Positions 1 to 8,602 of a stretch of 64,000 nucleotides of DNA are shown piece after piece. The notes beneath the pieces are model-generated. The model searched no databases. It was not told the origin of the DNA and was given only the letters and a program-made list of their open reading frames with translations. Within the stretch, counting starts at the first letter, position 1, and every line of letters starts with the position of its first letter. The stretch lies in the NCBI GenBank assembly GCA_900539725.1, contig UQDI01000003.1, forward strand, positions 28,742 to 92,741, written 5' to 3'. Position numbers and translations under genes: made by a program. The stretch comes from an uncultured Eubacteriales bacterium (lineage in GTDB: Bacteria > Bacillota > Clostridia > Tissierellales > Peptoniphilaceae).

Positions 1-15
1 AATACCACTTTCTAA

Positions 16-435
16 TTATTTAACTTCTTCTACATAACTCCTTAAGTCACTGTCTACTTCATCAGCTACGTAGTCAACGTTGATAAGTATGTCTACATCA
101 TGCTTTTCAGAAATTTCATCTAAATTCTTTACTAAGCATTTTAAATCTTCTTTCTTAATATCGATAATCTTATAAATACTGTCGATATAAATTTTTTCTA
201 GGTCGAAGTCCATAGATAGCATTCCAAGCAAGAAGCCATAGAACTTTTCAATAGAATTTACACTGTAGTCGCTTAAGTTAATAAGTCTAACGTTAGTGTC
301 TAGAGAAAATATGTGTTCGTCCTCAACATCTAAGAACGTAATGTTGCCGTTACCTGACTTAATGTCATCGTTAGCACCATTGATTAACCACTTAGTCTTT
401 CCTGCACCTTTTGCTCCTAAGATTAATTTAACCAT
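16..435 (-). CDS. small P-loop ATP-binding protein
   Basis: A 139-residue protein with a Walker A motif GAKGAGKT at residues 7-14, directly after the N-terminal beta strand. A DVEDEH stretch near residue 38 and IYIDSIYKI near residue 85 could supply a Walker B-like strand. It is a small single-domain P-loop NTPase. Related clostridial proteins are often labelled PilT-like ATP-binding proteins, but no substrate is evident. I start it at the ATG at 433-435 because AGGAGG (445-450) sits 9 nt upstream; the earlier in-frame ATG at 442-444 abuts that site. It overlaps the end of the radical SAM gene by 8 nt, so the two are probably translationally coupled. Function unknown. Confidence 0.75.
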   Translation of the reverse strand: MVKLILGAKGAGKTKWLINGANDDIKSGNGNITFLDVEDEHIFSLDTNVRLINLSDYSVNSIEKFYGFLLGMLSMDFDLEKIYIDSIYKIIDIKKEDLKCLVKNLDEISEKHDVDILINVDYVADEVDSDLRSYVEEVK

Positions 436-1387
436 AAAAATCATCCTCCTTAAAATATTTACCTTGGTAATTTGATTTTCTTTTCATTTGTTCTAATATG
501 GAATCTTTTATTCTCCACCAAGATTCGCCCCAGTTGCAATGAATCGTTCCCTCTTCATCGGACCTTCCGACCAATCTTTGTATAATTATATCATCTTTTA
601 TATGAGTTAAGAAAATTTCTACTCTATCTACATAGTCTTCTCTGTTTAAGAGTTTAAACTCATGAGCTTTATACATCTGGGCTATCTTAGTGCCTTCCAT
701 GATATATAAACTATGTAGTTTAACTTCATCCGTCTTTGTCATGTTAATGAGCATAGCGTCATTATATATGTCATCTACGCTATCCCATGGCAAATCAAGT
801 ATCAAGTGAGCTGCCTTTCTTAAGCCGTACTTTGATAATGTTTCACACGCATCTATATAGTCCTTAGTATTGTGACAACGGTTTAATATCTTAAGCGTCT
901 CATCATTTGAGCTCTGTAAGCCCAGTTCAACAGTTATCTCAAGATTATACTCATCCTTTACATCCTTCAAAAACTTCATGTAATCATCAAAGATTAGATC
1001 AGGCCTTGTCGATATGTTAATTCCAACAACATCTTCTTGTATTGCGCTCATTATATTTTCCTTAAACTGATCTAGTGGCATATAAGTATTAGAAAAGTTT
1101 TGGAAATAAGCTATGAACTTAGTAGCCTTATGGTTCTTCGTGATATTTATCTTGTTTTGCTCAATCTGCTCTTTAACAGATAGTTTATTAGACAAATTCT
1201 CAAAGCTGCCTCCCTCTGCTGTGCAAAAGATGCAGCCGCCATAAGCCTTTGAGCCGTCTCTATTGGGACAAGTTATGTTTAAACTGATAGGAAGCTTATA
1301 AACCTTAGTGTGAAATTTATTTCTTAAGTACTCTGAATAGACTCTATAGAGTTTTTTCTCTTCCTCAAAGCTTATAATATTACTCAT
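428..1387 (-). CDS. radical SAM protein, YhcC/TIGR01212 family
   Basis: A 319-residue radical SAM enzyme. The cluster-binding cysteines are C40, C52 and C55 in CPNRDG...GGCIFC. This wide spacing is typical of the YhcC/TIGR01212 family rather than the usual CxxxCxxC. The family binds a 4Fe-4S cluster and cleaves S-adenosylmethionine; its substrate is not established. The C-terminal GTIHCNWGESWWRIKD segment also fits the family. The start overlaps the DUF1292 gene by 8 nt and has only a weak GAGG site, which suggests coupling to the upstream gene. Family assignment is firm; the biological role is not. Confidence 0.88.
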   Translation of the reverse strand: MSNIISFEEEKKLYRVYSEYLRNKFHTKVYKLPISLNITCPNRDGSKAYGGCIFCTAEGGSFENLSNKLSVKEQIEQNKINITKNHKATKFIAYFQNFSNTYMPLDQFKENIMSAIQEDVVGINISTRPDLIFDDYMKFLKDVKDEYNLEITVELGLQSSNDETLKILNRCHNTKDYIDACETLSKYGLRKAAHLILDLPWDSVDDIYNDAMLINMTKTDEVKLHSLYIMEGTKIAQMYKAHEFKLLNREDYVDRVEIFLTHIKDDIIIQRLVGRSDEEGTIHCNWGESWWRIKDSILEQMKRKSNYQGKYFKEDDFYG

Positions 1388-1730
1388 CTACCTCGTTTTT
1401 ATTATAAAATTCTTCCATAAGTTCGTCTATGATTGCGTCATCTACGACTTCTAGTTCAACATCGACACCATTTTCATGCTCGATGTACTTATAAGGATAA
1501 ACGTACTCTTCTTCCTCTTCTACGTCTAGTGGGAATAAGAAGATGTAGTCGTCTCCTTTGTAATTAAATAAATCAAGTACAGCGCATTCAAGCTCTGTTC
1601 CATCATCTAAAGTGATGATCATTGTGTCTTCGCAGTCACAGTCATCATGTTCGTGATCATGTCCGCAGCCGCAGTCTTCGTCGTGGCAGCAGCAATCGTG
1701 TTCATCAATAAAATCTTTATCTTTACTCAT
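1380..1730 (-). CDS. DUF1292 protein with Cys/His-rich N-terminus
   Basis: A 116-residue acidic protein. Residues from about 38 to the end match the DUF1292 pattern: MIITLDDGTELECAVLDLF, then a 'DYIFLFPLD' strand and an acidic tail. The first 35 residues are unusual, with a dense run of Cys, His and Asp (HDCCCHDEDCGCGHDHEHDD) that looks like a metal-binding segment. AGGAG lies 6 nt before the ATG. It overlaps the RelA/SpoT gene by 8 nt. DUF1292 proteins have no defined biochemical activity. Metal binding is my inference from composition only. Confidence 0.8.
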   Translation of the reverse strand: MSKDKDFIDEHDCCCHDEDCGCGHDHEHDDCDCEDTMIITLDDGTELECAVLDLFNYKGDDYIFLFPLDVEEEEEYVYPYKYIEHENGVDVELEVVDDAIIDELMEEFYNKNEVDE

Positions 1731-3060
1731 CTGTTTCTCCTCTTTCTAAAATTTGTTCGGAAAAGTCCTCAAAATTAGATATATTAACTAATTCAAGGCT
1801 TATATTTTTATTAATTTCGTTAATATTTTCATCAGTTATAAATGAAAGTTCAGGTTTTTTCTTAAACTCATAGCTTATTTGATCAAGGTAGTAGTTAATT
1901 ATAAACTCTTTCTCTTCCTTTGACATATCCTTATTTCTAATACTTAGAGCAACTGATTCATAGAACTTGTATCTTAAGAATATTATGAAGCCCTCAAAGT
2001 CTTCAACATTAGTACCTTTTTCAATAATAAATATTATCCTAAAGAATAAATTCCACTTAAAATCAGTATTTATAAGTTTTAGTATTTCGTCACCTAAGCT
2101 TTGAGTGAAAGTATCGTTAAACACAGGCTTTCTCTCAAACTCTATATAGTTTGTTATAGGGCCAAGATTTTCCTGTATATCTGATAATCTCCCTACTAAA
2201 TCAACAAACTCTTGTGATATATCCTTAGCAGATTTTCTTTGAGCCTTCATAAATAAGTACTCACTAATCATGTCGCAGGAGTCCTTGTAGTCAATAATAT
2301 AACCTAAATCGCTCTTAACCTTTGATTTAAAAATATCATGTATAGTCTTTGATACAAGCTTAACAAGTTGCTTCTTCTTATTAACCTGTACGCTAGAGTC
2401 AGATCTATTAAGATGGTTATAAACACTCATAAGCTGCCTATCAACCATAGTTAAATTATCCTTAATAGTTGCCATGATGTCTATAAAGAAATCTTCTGTA
2501 AGTACGTAGTTGTAGTTCTTATATAAGACTTTATGGTCTATGTCTCCCCAGAAGACATTGACTAGTGACTTTATTTGAAGCTCAAAGTGAATCTTCTTGC
2601 CGTCATCATCAACATACTTGCCGTCTATCTTGTAGATTTCAAAACCATTCTTTTGTAATTGTGGCTGCTCTTCAGATAGCTTTAGATATATCTTTTTATT
2701 GATATGGCTTGAGTAGTAACCTCTGTCCTCTTTATAATTGAATAAGTTTAGTAAGTCTCTGTATATTTTCTTTTCGTCGTCAATAAACCTGCACTCAATT
2801 CTAACACCTATGATGTCTGAGATATTTTCCATAAGGTTCTCTGGCGTCTTGTACTCAGTGTATAAATTGTTTCTAAGTATCTTCTCTCTAAGTGAAGTAG
2901 CTTCCTTAACTCTGCCTCTAGCAGCTAGAAAGTGATCCTTAGCACAGAATGTATTAGTAAAGAAATTTTCCAAAATCTCTAATACTTCTTCCAATTTATC
3001 ATTATTTTCTTCAAGTAAATCTATAGTGTCATCTATAAAATCAAATAATTCAAGCCTCAT
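1723..3060 (-). CDS. RelA/SpoT-domain protein, probable (p)ppGpp synthetase-like
   Basis: A 445-residue protein whose first ~200 residues match the RelA/SpoT nucleotidyltransferase domain: GRVKEATSLREKI (49-61), DIIGVRIEC (82-90) and E160-LQIK followed by H176 and Y180 (FWGDIDHKVLYK). These align with the synthetase G-loop region, substrate-binding and ExQxR motifs of small alarmone synthetases. There is no HD hydrolase domain, TGS or ACT domain. The ~240-residue helical C-terminal part is not recognisable. It belongs to a longer group than RelP/RelQ (about 210-260 residues). Whether it makes (p)ppGpp is inferred from the motifs. It is followed by the DUF1292 gene with an 8-nt overlap. Confidence 0.82.
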   Translation of the reverse strand: MRLELFDFIDDTIDLLEENNDKLEEVLEILENFFTNTFCAKDHFLAARGRVKEATSLREKILRNNLYTEYKTPENLMENISDIIGVRIECRFIDDEKKIYRDLLNLFNYKEDRGYYSSHINKKIYLKLSEEQPQLQKNGFEIYKIDGKYVDDDGKKIHFELQIKSLVNVFWGDIDHKVLYKNYNYVLTEDFFIDIMATIKDNLTMVDRQLMSVYNHLNRSDSSVQVNKKKQLVKLVSKTIHDIFKSKVKSDLGYIIDYKDSCDMISEYLFMKAQRKSAKDISQEFVDLVGRLSDIQENLGPITNYIEFERKPVFNDTFTQSLGDEILKLINTDFKWNLFFRIIFIIEKGTNVEDFEGFIIFLRYKFYESVALSIRNKDMSKEEKEFIINYYLDQISYEFKKKPELSFITDENINEINKNISLELVNISNFEDFSEQILERGETDE

Positions 3061-3079
3061 CAGCTCTCATATCCTTTCA

Positions 3080-3832
3080 TTAAACAAATATTTCTGGTTT
3101 GTATTTATCCTTTAAGCTGTCAATTACTGCCTTAAATGCGTTCATTTGTTTAATTTGCATAACATGAGCACGCACTTCATCTTTAACTTCGTCAAATGAT
3201 CTAGTTTTTGCATCATTAATCTCATTTAACTTGATTATATGGTAGCCAAATTGAGTCTTAACTGGCTCAGATATTTCTCCAAGGCCCATTGAGAATACCT
3301 TGTCGTCAAATTCCTTAACCATTTGTCCTCTGTGGAATGTACCTAAGTCTCCACCATTAGCCTTAGATGGGCATGCAGAGTGTTCTTTAGCAAGACTTGC
3401 AAAGTCCTCACCCTTATCAATTTTAGCCTTGATGTCCTTTGCTTTATCTTCATTATCAACTAGTATGTGGCTAGCAGATCTTGATTCGGGCTCAGAAAAT
3501 TCATCCTTAAATTCATTATAATAGTTCTTAAGTTCTTCTTCTGTCGCTTCTTCACATTCAAGAGCCTTTTTAAAAGCCATATTAGTTAAGATATTTTCTT
3601 TAGCCTTCGCCATCTCAGCTTTGTACTCTTCACTCTCGTCTAGTTTTTCATCGATAGCATTATTATATAACATCGCTTGATTAACCATCTCTTCAACTAA
3701 TTTTTTAACTCCGTCCTTTGATTGGAACTGCATAGTTAGTTGTGGTCCAAGCATATTTGCAAAGTTAACAACGTCTTCTTTTTTAATTTCTTTGCCGCAT
3801 ACTTTAGCGACTACTTCCTTATTTATTTCCAA
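3080..3832 (-). CDS. parvulin-type peptidylprolyl isomerase, cytoplasmic
   Basis: A 250-residue protein with a SurA/PrsA-like helical N-terminal region (about 1-110) and a parvulin rotamase domain (about 117-205: ASHILV, GGDLGTFHRGQMVKEFD, FGYHIIKL). There is no signal peptide or lipobox, so unlike PrsA it should act in the cytoplasm. The start codon is TTG (3830-3832), preceded by AAGGAGGA at 3837-3844. It has its own promoter in the divergent region and leads the RelA/DUF1292/radical SAM series, with a 19-nt gap to the next gene. Confidence 0.88.
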   Translation of the reverse strand: MEINKEVVAKVCGKEIKKEDVVNFANMLGPQLTMQFQSKDGVKKLVEEMVNQAMLYNNAIDEKLDESEEYKAEMAKAKENILTNMAFKKALECEEATEEELKNYYNEFKDEFSEPESRSASHILVDNEDKAKDIKAKIDKGEDFASLAKEHSACPSKANGGDLGTFHRGQMVKEFDDKVFSMGLGEISEPVKTQFGYHIIKLNEINDAKTRSFDEVKDEVRAHVMQIKQMNAFKAVIDSLKDKYKPEIFV

Positions 3833-3867
3833 AATATCCTCCTTAAAATTTAATCTTTCACATATTT

Positions 3868-3896
3868 ATATTATCATATAAATTATTATTTTGCAA
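3868..3896 (-). promoter_or_regulatory. promoter of the parvulin operon
   Basis: Reading the minus strand, TTGCAA (3891-3896) is followed after 17 nt by TAATAT (3868-3873). A TG dinucleotide sits one base before the -10 (extended -10). It lies in the 115-nt space between the divergent parvulin and HerA-like genes. Confidence 0.6.
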
Positions 3897-3919
3897 GACT
3901 ATTTTTAAAGATGAAAATG

Positions 3920-3928
3920 TGTTATAAT
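3920..3928 (+). promoter_or_regulatory. extended -10 promoter of the HerA-like gene
   Basis: TGTTATAAT at 3920-3928 is an extended -10 element with a perfect TATAAT. No good -35 lies at the right distance (TATTTT at 3900-3905). Transcription would start near 3935, giving a very short leader in which AGAGGTG serves as ribosome binding site. Confidence 0.6.
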
Positions 3929-3947
3929 AGTCGTGAGAGGTGATTTT

Positions 3948-5405
3948 ATGAAATATTTACTAGGTGGAGAGAACGAAAAAGTATATTTGAACTCTAAGAT
4001 GCTAAATAGACACGGCATCATAGCTGGAGCGACTGGTACTGGTAAGACTGTTACATTAAAAGTAATTAGTGAAATGCTAAATAACGATGGCATCAACACA
4101 TTCATTACCGATGTTAAAGGTGACATTATGAGTCTAGCTGAGAATGGCGAGAGAAGTGATAGGATTGACGAAAGACTTAATAAGCTTGGTATAGATGACT
4201 ACCAAGTTGATAGCTTCCCTGTTGAAATTTTTGATATATATAAAAGAGGTGTTCCGCTAAGAGCATCTGTTACTGATATAGGTCCAGTTTTATTATCTAA
4301 GATGCTTGGCTTAAATGATGTACAAAGCGGCGTCATCGATGTTATGTATAAAATTGCCGACGAGAATGGGCTTAAACTTATCGATTTTAAAGATCTAAAG
4401 ATTATGCTTAAGTATATGGCGGACTTCTCTAGTGATATTTCAAATAAATATGGCAATGTAGCTAAGCAAAGTATAAATGCTATACAAAGAACTCTTATTA
4501 GATTTGAAAATGAAGGAGCGATTGACTTCTTTGGTGAACCATCTTTCGATGTAGGTGATTTATTAGTGAAAAATGGTGAAAAAGGCACAGCGAATATACT
4601 TAACTGTACTGAGCTCTATCTTAACTCAAAGATGTATCAATCAGTTGTAATCTATCTACTTAGTCAAATATTCACTAGTCTTGATGAAGTTGGTGACCTT
4701 GATAAACCTAAACTAGTATTATTTTTAGATGAAGCTCACTTAATTTTTAAAGACTTAAATAAGCAAATGCTTGAAAACATCGTTACTATTATCAAGCTTA
4801 TTAGGTCTAAGGGCGTTGGTATCTTCTTCGTTACGCAAAATCCTAAGGATATACCTGAAGAAGTTTTAAGCCAATTATCTAACAGAATCGAACACGCTTT
4901 AAGAGCCTACACTCCTAATGAGATTAAAAACGTTAAGTACGCTGCTGATAGTTTTAGAAAGAATCCAAACTTCGATAGTGAAAAAGCTATACTTAATCTA
5001 AAAACTGGTGAAGCCTTGGTCTCTACGCTTAATGAAGATGGTGAGCCATCCATAGCCGAAATTACTCTTATAAGACCACCCATGTCAAAAATTGGTATGA
5101 TAGATGAAGCTGTATTTAATGACATTGTTGATAATTCAGATTTTAACTCTAAGTACAAAGAGCCAATTGACAGAGAGTCTGCTTACGAGATACTTAGTGA
5201 AAGATACATCCAAATTAATAAAGAGATGGAAGCTGAAAAAGCCGAAAAAGATGCACAAAAAGAATACAGAACAAAGCAAAATCAAAAGAAGAGAAATGAA
5301 AGTACTGCCGATAAAATTTTAAAAAGAGTTTTCAGCGCCTTTACTTATCAAATAGGTAGAACCGTCGCAAGAGACATAATGAATACGATTAAGAGAAAAA
5401 AATAA
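3948..5405 (+). CDS. HerA-like ATPase (DUF853 family)
   Basis: A 485-residue ATPase of the HerA-like helicase/DUF853 family (E. coli YjgR type). Walker A is GATGTGKT (27-34) and Walker B is LVLFLDEAH (about 255-264). FFVTQNPKDIPEEVLSQLSNR and HALRAYTPNE are also characteristic of DUF853. Classical HerA works with the NurA nuclease in archaeal end resection, but no NurA is next to it here and the bacterial DUF853 role is unclear. I start at ATG 3948, not the in-frame GTG at 3933, because AGAGGTG sits just upstream of it. The C-terminus is Lys-rich. This is the only clear plus-strand gene in the window and is monocistronic, closed by a strong terminator. Confidence 0.88.
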   Translation: MKYLLGGENEKVYLNSKMLNRHGIIAGATGTGKTVTLKVISEMLNNDGINTFITDVKGDIMSLAENGERSDRIDERLNKLGIDDYQVDSFPVEIFDIYKRGVPLRASVTDIGPVLLSKMLGLNDVQSGVIDVMYKIADENGLKLIDFKDLKIMLKYMADFSSDISNKYGNVAKQSINAIQRTLIRFENEGAIDFFGEPSFDVGDLLVKNGEKGTANILNCTELYLNSKMYQSVVIYLLSQIFTSLDEVGDLDKPKLVLFLDEAHLIFKDLNKQMLENIVTIIKLIRSKGVGIFFVTQNPKDIPEEVLSQLSNRIEHALRAYTPNEIKNVKYAADSFRKNPNFDSEKAILNLKTGEALVSTLNEDGEPSIAEITLIRPPMSKIGMIDEAVFNDIVDNSDFNSKYKEPIDRESAYEILSERYIQINKEMEAEKAEKDAQKEYRTKQNQKKRNESTADKILKRVFSAFTYQIGRTVARDIMNTIKRKK

Positions 5406-5418
5406 TTTATAAATCAAT

Positions 5419-5444
5419 GGCCAGAGCAAATGCTCTGGCCTTTT
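5419..5444 (+). terminator. rho-independent terminator of the HerA-like gene
   Basis: A perfect inverted repeat GGCCAGAGCA/TGCTCTGGCC (5419-5440) followed by TTTT. It lies 14 nt past the stop codon. Confidence 0.9.
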
Positions 5445-5450
5445 ATACGC

Positions 5451-5482
5451 AAAAAAAAGACTAGAGCATCTGCCCTAGTCTT
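5451..5482 (-). terminator. rho-independent terminator of the ileS operon
   Basis: On the minus strand AGACTAGGGC pairs with GCTCTAGTCT (one G-U pair), loop AGAT, followed by eight T. It sits just after the ileS stop codon and faces the terminator of the convergent gene. Confidence 0.88.
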
Positions 5483-5489
5483 AGTTAAT

Positions 5490-8400
5490 TTATATTCTTT
5501 CAACAAATATCTTTACAATCTTACCATTTAAGTCTGTTTCATCTACATCAAGTTCTTTGTATTCAATGCTATCTGCAACTGTTTCTTTTAGTATAAAATC
5601 TTTGAACTTTTCAAAAATAGCTTTTAATTCATCACTCGCTTCTACGGAGATTTTAATCTTGTCTAGTACATCAAAGTCATTTTGTTTTCTAAGCTGTTGT
5701 ACCTTTGATATAAACTCTCTTAAGTAGCCTTCATCAAGAAGTTCTTCTGTTAACTTAGTATCAAGTATGATGAATACACCATTTTCCATTTCGACATTAA
5801 AGCCTTCTTTGGACTCGATTCTTACATCTACATAATCTTTTTTGATTTCAGTCGCTTCACCATTAAGCTCAACTGTTTGATTAGCGTGGTCAAGCTTGTC
5901 TACAAAGTCTATGCTATTAACATTTAGTAGATACTTAGTGAAGTCCTTAATCTTTGATCCAAGTATTGAACCAGCAACTTTGAAGTTCGGCTTCAAGTTG
6001 AAGTTCATGTACTTTTTCAAATCATCTTCGTAGTAAACGTTCTTAACATTAAGCTCTTCCTTGATTAAGTCTGTCAAATCCTCTAAGTCTTCTCTATACT
6101 TACCATCGATAACTATCTCGTTAAGAGGTATTCTTACCTTGATTTTAGCGTTTTCTCTTGATGATCTACCAAGTTTAACAAGTGTACGAACTAGATCCAT
6201 CTTGTAAATAAGTTTTTCATCGATTAGGTCTTTATTAGCCTTTGGATAATAGTCTATGTGAACTGATTCTAAATCGCCAAGTCTTTGATAGAATTCTTCT
6301 GCTGTATATGGTGCAAATGGAGCTATGATCTTAGATACTCCAAGAAGTATTTCGTATGTTGTTTGTAAAACCGCCTTCTTGTCATCATCAAGTTCTGTAG
6401 CCCAGAATCTTCTTCTTGAACGTCTGATATACCAGTTAGAAATATCTTCAACTACAAAGTCTTGTATCATTCTAACTACATTTGTTAGCTCGAACTTATC
6501 CATCTCTTCTTCGATATTTAGAAGAAGTTTGTTGTATTTAGCAAGTATCCACTTGTCTATATCGCTTCTCTTTTCATATGGCACGTCTAATGTCTTTGGA
6601 TCAATACCATCAGTTTGTAAATACATGTAGAAGAAGTTATATACATTTCTAAGTGTGTTAAAGAATTTCGAGCTGATATCTTTTAAGCCATCTACATCGA
6701 CTTTCTTAGTAGTCCAAGCTGGTGATACATATAAAAGGTACCATCTTACAGCATCTGCACCATATTCATCAAATAGCTCGAATGGGTCTATGGTATTGCC
6801 CCTGCTTTTACTCATCTTTTTGCCATACTTATCAAGTACTAAGTTGTTTACAAGAACATTTTTATATGGAGCCTTGCCAGTCATATATGTTGATATAGCT
6901 AGTAAACTGTAGAACCAGCCTCTTGTTTGATCTATACCTTCGCAGATGAAGTCTGCTGGGAATTTGTGATCAAAGTCATCAGTATGTTCGAATGGATAGT
7001 GCCATTGGCTGAATGGCATTGCACCTGAGTCAAACCAAACGTCGATTACATCCTTTTCTCTAGTCATCTTGCCATGACAGTGTGGACACTCTAGATGAAC
7101 GTCGTCAACATATGGTCTGTGCAATTCGATGTTTTCATCTATATCTTCAATAGCTTTTTCCTTAAGCTCTTTTCTTGAGCCAACGCTTTCCATGTGACCG
7201 CAGTCTTCGCACTTCCAAATTGGTAGTGGTGTTCCCCAGTATCTTGATCTAGATAGAGCCCAGTCCTTTAGGTTATCTAGCCAGAAACCAAATCTCTTTT
7301 CACCAACATAGTCTGGATACCAATTAACTGTATTGTTATTTTCAACAATTTTGTCTTTAAACTTAGTTACTTCTATATACCAAGATGGTTTTGCATAATA
7401 AAGAAGTGGTGTGTGGCATCTCCAGCAGTGTGGATAGTTGTGCTCAATCTTTTGTTTTCTGTATAATTTATTTTCTTTCTTTAGCTCTTCAATGATTAAT
7501 GGATCAGCATCCATAACCCACATGCCTTTCCAAGGCGTGTCAGTGTATTTACCTTCTTCGTCAACTGGATTAAGAACTGGTAAATCATATCTTCTTGATG
7601 TGTTATAGTCGTCCTCACCAAAAGCTGGTGCTGTATGAACTATACCAGTACCATCTTCCATAGTAACGTAGTCGGCTTCTGTTATGAAGAAAGCTTTTTT
7701 GTCACATGGTAAATATGGTAGTAATTGTTCGTACTCGCCTCCAACTAGGTCTGATCCCTTCATCTCAGCTATTATTTCATAGTTTTCTGCGTCTTTTTCA
7801 AGAGCTTGTTTGAAAAGTGCCTTAGCTAAGTAAAGTATCTCGCCAGTCTCTTTATGTTTTATCTTAATGTAATCAAAATCTTTATTAACTGTTAAACTTA
7901 CGTTTGAAGGAAGTGTCCATGGTGTTGTTGTCCAAGCAAGATAGTACTCGTTATCAGTACCTTTCTTTTTGAACTTAACATAAGCTGATTCAGTTTTAAT
8001 CATCTCATATCCTTGAGCTACTTCGTGTGAAGCAAGTCCTGTACCGCATCTTGGGCAATAAGGCATAATCTTATGGCCTTCATAAATTAGTCCATCCTTA
8101 AACATCTTATCAAGAATATGCCAAGTAGATTCGATATAGTCATTATCAAGAGTTATATATGGATTGTCAAGATCAATTAGATAAGCCATCTTTTCAGTCA
8201 TCTGTCTCCATAGTGACTCGTATTTAAATACTGACTCTTTACATTTTTCATTAAATTCTTTTACGCCATACTTTTCTATATCTTGTTTATTATGAAGTCC
8301 TAATTGTTTTTCAGTTTCAATTTCAACAGGCAGTCCGTGAGTATCCCAACCGGCTTTTCTATTTACATAGTAGCCTTGCATAACCTTATACCTGCAGACA

Positions 8401-8600
8401 GAGTCCTTTAGCGTTCTACCACTTACGTGATGTATACCAGGCTTTCCGTTAGCAGTTGGTGGGCCTTCGAAGAAAACATATCTATTGTCCTTATCTCTTT
8501 TATCGTTTGTTAATTTAAGTAGATCGATGCTCTTCCAATATTCAGATATTTGATGTTCTCTATCGGCTACGCGATCATTTGATAAAGCTTTTAAGTCCAT
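5490..8600 (-). CDS. ileS: isoleucyl-tRNA synthetase, type 2 (GXHH variant)
   Basis: A 1036-residue class I synthetase that charges tRNA-Ile. The length and the FEGPPTANGKPGIHHVSGRT motif put it in the IleRS2 group (eukaryote-like, usually >1000 residues) rather than the ~930-residue IleRS1. The normal HIGH signature reads G55-I56-H57-H58, and KMSKS is intact at 595-599. Cys pairs (CPRCG, CWRC, CEDC/CPHC) are in the editing and insertion regions, and the C-terminal anticodon-binding part lacks the IleRS1 zinc finger. The GXHH form is reported in mupirocin hyper-resistant IleRS2. AAGGAGGT precedes the ATG. It directly follows the COG4091 gene, and no T-box leader is present. Confidence 0.97.
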   Translation of the reverse strand: MDLKALSNDRVADREHQISEYWKSIDLLKLTNDKRDKDNRYVFFEGPPTANGKPGIHHVSGRTLKDSVCRYKVMQGYYVNRKAGWDTHGLPVEIETEKQLGLHNKQDIEKYGVKEFNEKCKESVFKYESLWRQMTEKMAYLIDLDNPYITLDNDYIESTWHILDKMFKDGLIYEGHKIMPYCPRCGTGLASHEVAQGYEMIKTESAYVKFKKKGTDNEYYLAWTTTPWTLPSNVSLTVNKDFDYIKIKHKETGEILYLAKALFKQALEKDAENYEIIAEMKGSDLVGGEYEQLLPYLPCDKKAFFITEADYVTMEDGTGIVHTAPAFGEDDYNTSRRYDLPVLNPVDEEGKYTDTPWKGMWVMDADPLIIEELKKENKLYRKQKIEHNYPHCWRCHTPLLYYAKPSWYIEVTKFKDKIVENNNTVNWYPDYVGEKRFGFWLDNLKDWALSRSRYWGTPLPIWKCEDCGHMESVGSRKELKEKAIEDIDENIELHRPYVDDVHLECPHCHGKMTREKDVIDVWFDSGAMPFSQWHYPFEHTDDFDHKFPADFICEGIDQTRGWFYSLLAISTYMTGKAPYKNVLVNNLVLDKYGKKMSKSRGNTIDPFELFDEYGADAVRWYLLYVSPAWTTKKVDVDGLKDISSKFFNTLRNVYNFFYMYLQTDGIDPKTLDVPYEKRSDIDKWILAKYNKLLLNIEEEMDKFELTNVVRMIQDFVVEDISNWYIRRSRRRFWATELDDDKKAVLQTTYEILLGVSKIIAPFAPYTAEEFYQRLGDLESVHIDYYPKANKDLIDEKLIYKMDLVRTLVKLGRSSRENAKIKVRIPLNEIVIDGKYREDLEDLTDLIKEELNVKNVYYEDDLKKYMNFNLKPNFKVAGSILGSKIKDFTKYLLNVNSIDFVDKLDHANQTVELNGEATEIKKDYVDVRIESKEGFNVEMENGVFIILDTKLTEELLDEGYLREFISKVQQLRKQNDFDVLDKIKISVEASDELKAIFEKFKDFILKETVADSIEYKELDVDETDLNGKIVKIFVERI

Positions 8601-8602
8601 AA

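Noticed and set aside
4199..4588. A 129-codon minus-strand frame inside the HerA-like gene
   Set aside because: It is antisense to a conserved ATPase, has no ribosome binding site and no recognisable protein features.
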